Source: JAKORR01 sp964608495 (lineage in GTDB: Bacteria > Armatimonadota > Zipacnadia > Zipacnadales > FEN-943). From it: a stretch of 8,249 nucleotides of DNA. The notes under the pieces were generated by a model. That model worked only from the letters and a program-made list of their open reading frames with translations, was not told the DNA's origin and searched no databases. Of the stretch, positions 6,663-8,249 are shown one piece after another. The position numbers and the translations under genes were made by a program. The first letter of the stretch is position 1, and each line of letters begins with the position of its first letter. The stretch covers positions 1-8,249 of the forward strand of contig CAZSOQ010000235.1 of assembly GCA_964608495.1 (NCBI GenBank). The letters run 5' to 3'.

Positions 6663-6677
6663 CTTATGCAGATATCT
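6657..6677. promoter_or_regulatory. Probable ArsR operator: 12-bp palindrome plus adjacent 8-bp palindrome
   Basis: CATAAGCTTATG (6657-6668) is a perfect 12-base palindrome. AGATATCT (6670-6677) follows one base later and is a perfect 8-base palindrome. The first covers the -10 box and the second the expected transcription start. ArsR/SmtB repressors are known to bind AT-rich inverted repeats over their own promoters, so binding here by the protein encoded next is the natural inference. The exact half-site arrangement cannot be decided by eye. Confidence 0.55.
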
Positions 6678-6699
6678 TTATCGGTTCGCGGTGACCACC

Positions 6700-7005
6700 A
6701 TGGACGGAGATACCGACCTGGCACGCGTTTTCAAGGCACTAGGGCATCCCGCACGCCTGCTTCTGCTCAGGGCCATGGCCTCTGAGCCGCTGTGCGTTCA
6801 GCACTTGCAGCATCGGTTAGGGACAAGCCAGCCGAACGTATCTCAGCACCTGGCGATTCTCCGAGACCGGGGGCTCGTCGTGGCCGAGCGGCAGGGAAGC
6901 AAGACCTGCTATCGCTTGGCGGACGGAGGCGTCGAGGAGATCATCGCTTTGGGTGAAGCGTTGATCCGCGAGCGCGGGAAACAGAAAAGGGAGGGCTCCT
7001 TATGA
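6700..7005 (+). CDS. ArsR/SmtB-family winged-helix repressor
   Basis: This 101-residue dimeric DNA-binding protein is of standard ArsR length. The opening (residues 6-24) is the family's usual 'LARVFKALGHPARLLLLR' helix pair, the recognition helix lies in 'TSQPNVSQHLAILRD' (42-56), and a beta-wing with 'GSKTCYRL' (66-73) follows. In arsenic and cadmium sensors the third helix carries E-L-C-V-C-D-L. Here it reads E-P-L-C32-V-Q34-H35-L, so the first Cys is kept and the second is Gln. That argues against a standard As(III) three-Cys site and leaves a different metal, thiol chemistry or another ligand open; Cys70 is a second thiol. The ATG at 6700 aligns with the family start. An in-frame GTG at 6691 is an alternative, and neither has a good ribosome binding site. 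It overlaps the next gene by 4 bases, which suggests translational coupling. It probably represses its own operon through the palindromes upstream. Confidence 0.93.
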   Translation: MDGDTDLARVFKALGHPARLLLLRAMASEPLCVQHLQHRLGTSQPNVSQHLAILRDRGLVVAERQGSKTCYRLADGGVEEIIALGEALIRERGKQKREGSL

Positions 7006-7370
7006 CATCGGAAGTCCGCGAGCTGGTGCGCGAGGCAGATCGCAGGTTCGCGGAGTTGAGACGGGCCAGACCCGAAGAGATGCGCGCGCTCGGTGATTAC
7101 CTCAAGCGAGCCAGGTCACCGAGGGTGCTCTCGGCGAAGACCAAGGAGCTCATGAACCTGGCCATAGCGCTCGCGGTGCACTGCACGCCTTGCATCATCC
7201 GGCACACCAAGATGAGCTTGGATGCTGGGGCGACCAGGGACGAGATTCTGGAAACGGCCCTGGTCGCCATAGGTATGGGTGGAGGTTTGGCCTACACCCA
7301 GACCGTTTACATGCTGCAGGCGCTGGAGGAATGGGGGGGGCAATCGGAGGCGCAAGATGAGAAGGCGTAG
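7002..7370 (+). CDS. Carboxymuconolactone decarboxylase (CMD)/AhpD-like protein with a CxxC motif
   Basis: This 122-residue, all-helical cytoplasmic protein belongs to the CMD/AhpD-like superfamily. The hallmark is E49, then C61-T-P-C64 and H68, with spacing identical to the AhpD active site (Glu, Cys-x-x-Cys, His four residues on). In AhpD the CxxC pair accepts electrons and reduces peroxiredoxins or peroxides. The His between the AhpD cysteines is Pro63 here, so chemistry or partner may differ. The true lactone decarboxylases of aromatic degradation lack this CxxC pair, so the aromatic-degradation name would mislead. The ATG at 7002 overlaps the ArsR stop (ATGA) and has AAGGGAGGG about 6 bases upstream. 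A role as a thiol-disulfide or peroxide-handling protein, possibly taking electrons from the ferredoxin that follows, is inference from context. Confidence 0.92.
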   Translation: MTSEVRELVREADRRFAELRRARPEEMRALGDYLKRARSPRVLSAKTKELMNLAIALAVHCTPCIIRHTKMSLDAGATRDEILETALVAIGMGGGLAYTQTVYMLQALEEWGGQSEAQDEKA

Positions 7371-7668
7371 CCGCGGGGGCAGAGTGGGGACTCCGCTGAG
7401 AACACGACAGGCCACAGGGATGCAGGCCGGGCTTTTTGGGCCGGTCAGACAGACATCTACTGAGCCCATACCCACCTCCACCAAGCAGGTCGCCCAGGTG
7501 GACAGGCGGCTCTGCGTTGGGTGTGGGAGGTGCGTGGGAGTCTGTCCGACTGGGGCTGTGCGTTTGGATGCCGCAGGGGAGGCGGTTGTCGAACCCAGGC
7601 TGTGCAGGGGCTGCGGTCTGTGCGCGGTTCACTGCCCCGCAGGCGCCATCCACATGGGCCTGGCTTAG
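7357..7668 (+). CDS. Ferredoxin with two 4Fe-4S clusters
   Basis: This 103-residue cytoplasmic electron carrier has two classical motifs. C53-xx-C56-xx-C59-xxx-C63-P and C83-xx-C86-xx-C89-xxx-C93-P are the eight Cys ligands of a bacterial 2[4Fe-4S] ferredoxin, with the last Cys of each motif completing the other cluster. The ATG at 7357 is chosen because GGAGG (7346-7350) sits six bases upstream. It overlaps the end of the previous gene by 14 bases, which points to coupled translation. This start gives an unusual basic, Arg- and Thr-rich N-terminal tail of about 48 residues. A later ATG at 7420 would give 82 residues and a more ordinary protein but lacks a ribosome binding site. Low-potential ferredoxins of this type suggest anaerobic or microaerobic metabolism. 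The likely partner is one of its operon neighbours, but the sequence does not show which. Confidence 0.93.
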   Translation: MRRRSRGGRVGTPLRTRQATGMQAGLFGPVRQTSTEPIPTSTKQVAQVDRRLCVGCGRCVGVCPTGAVRLDAAGEAVVEPRLCRGCGLCAVHCPAGAIHMGLA

Positions 7669-7805
7669 AGCTGCCTGGAAAGACCGACTAGCTGGTGGGC
7701 ACCGGGGGGGAGAGGTCCGCGGGACGCGATGCCCAGCGGCGCCCGTATGCCGGCTGGCCCTTGCAGTCCGTGACAGGCAAGAGATCCGGAGTTGACGCCC
7801 GGGTG
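7669..7805. other. Spacer between ferredoxin and methyltransferase genes
   Basis: This 137-base spacer has no ORF I would accept and no T-tailed terminator. A GGAG at 7788-7791 could serve a GTG start at 7803 (11-base spacing). No promoter with good -35 and -10 boxes is visible, so read-through from the ArsR operon is plausible. Confidence 0.45.
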
Positions 7806-8249
7806 ATGCCAGCAATGCGGAGGGTCAGAAGAGGCCCTAGCATAGGGGAGTTTCTGCGCTATTACCTTCTCGTGCTATTGGATGAGGAGGCACGGACGAA
7901 GGTGCAGCTCGTGGCGGCCATCCGTGAGAAGAGCAAGGATAACCGCGCCTTCAGGCGCAATGGAGCCCTGTGGGTAGCGGCGGACGAGATGCAGCGCTCT
8001 CTGCGTCAGCTCGAAGCCGCCGGCTTGATAGAAGCAAGCGATGACGGCAAGTGGCACGTCACGCGGGCCGGGCGCGCGCACCGCAAGCAGTGTGAGCAGC
8101 AGCATCAGGCACAGCCAGACAGCAAACAACAGGCCGCGGACAGGCTGATCGCTCTGATGGCGTCGGCTCGGCCGGGTGCACGGGTTCTCGATGTGGGAAC
8201 CGGCGAAGGATTCCTGGCCCTGATGCTGGCCGAGCGCGGCTTCGACGTG
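7806..8249 (+). CDS. Winged-helix-like domain fused to a class I SAM-dependent methyltransferase (3'-truncated)
   Basis: The frame runs open to the window edge, showing 148 residues. Residues about 15-90 look like a winged-helix domain: an amphipathic helix ('GEFLRYYLLVLLDEE'), a helix-turn-helix-like part, then 'LEAAGLIEAS' and a wing ('GKWHVTRAG'). A short Gln-rich polar linker (about 93-112) follows. The methyltransferase motif I V127-L-D-V-G-T-G-E-G135 is the start of the SAM-binding Rossmann fold, and the remainder lies outside. The substrate cannot be named. In ArsR-linked clusters a metalloid, small-thiol or quinone-type acceptor is possible, but no acceptor-specific Cys residues can be judged from the part seen. 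The start is uncertain: in-frame candidates are GTG 7770, GTG 7803, ATG 7806 and ATG 7815. I use ATG 7806, though 7803 is slightly better placed for the GGAG upstream. Confidence 0.78.
   Translation, partial: MPAMRRVRRGPSIGEFLRYYLLVLLDEEARTKVQLVAAIREKSKDNRAFRRNGALWVAADEMQRSLRQLEAAGLIEASDDGKWHVTRAGRAHRKQCEQQHQAQPDSKQQAADRLIALMASARPGARVLDVGTGEGFLALMLAERGFDV

Noticed and set aside
6541..6699. Upstream start making the ArsR protein 154 residues
   Set aside because: The extra 53 residues resemble nothing known, and they contain the promoter and palindromes. The family normally starts near 6700.
7279..7356. Upstream start for the ferredoxin
   Set aside because: It lies deep inside the CMD gene in another frame. 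ATG 7357 has GGAGG at ideal distance.
7875..8129. 84-residue minus-strand frame with a hydrophobic start
   Set aside because: It is antisense to the winged-helix/methyltransferase gene, whose frame is supported by a clear SAM motif.

Overview
This window comes from a GC-rich bacterial chromosome. It reads almost entirely on the + strand and carries ten protein-coding genes, two of them cut by the window edges. There are no RNA genes, insertion sequences or CRISPR repeats. A Tat-exported carbohydrate-type protein, a uroporphyrinogen-decarboxylase-family (URO-D) protein, a ROK kinase and a short CPBP membrane protease in one stretch recall genomes of Armatimonadota, Planctomycetota and related uncultured lineages. 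That placement is an impression from gene content, not a phylogenetic result.

Left part (1-3638): the C-terminal end of a beta-rich, probably extracytoplasmic protein is followed by a ROK-family sugar kinase or regulator. Next come hisA and hisF, 24 bases apart, which catalyse consecutive steps of histidine biosynthesis. A TACAAT -10-like box and a strong ribosome binding site precede hisA. No hisH lies beside them, although HisF keeps the residues of the ammonia gate. HisF also has a Met where an active-site Asn is expected, and a hydrophilic insertion after the catalytic Asp. A short CPBP-type protease follows hisF.

Middle part (3682-6434): a URO-D-superfamily protein with an H-x-C metal motif but no HemE signature lies 17 bases upstream of a 547-residue protein. 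That second protein has a twin-arginine signal, a probable TIM-barrel glycoside-hydrolase-like domain and a C-terminal beta domain. The pair looks like one transcription unit.

Right part (6435-8249): a 265-base gap ends in a recognisable promoter: a perfect TTGACA, a weak -10, and a 12-base perfect palindrome covering the -10. It drives an ArsR-family repressor with a modified Cys-x-Cys metal motif. The repressor overlaps by 4 bases a CxxC-containing carboxymuconolactone decarboxylase/AhpD-like protein, which overlaps a two-cluster 4Fe-4S ferredoxin. After a 137-base gap comes a gene, cut by the window end, that joins a winged-helix-like domain to a class I SAM-dependent methyltransferase. 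This self-regulated redox and methyl-transfer module is the most interesting part of the window. Its physiological signal (metal, metalloid or redox) cannot be read from the sequence alone.
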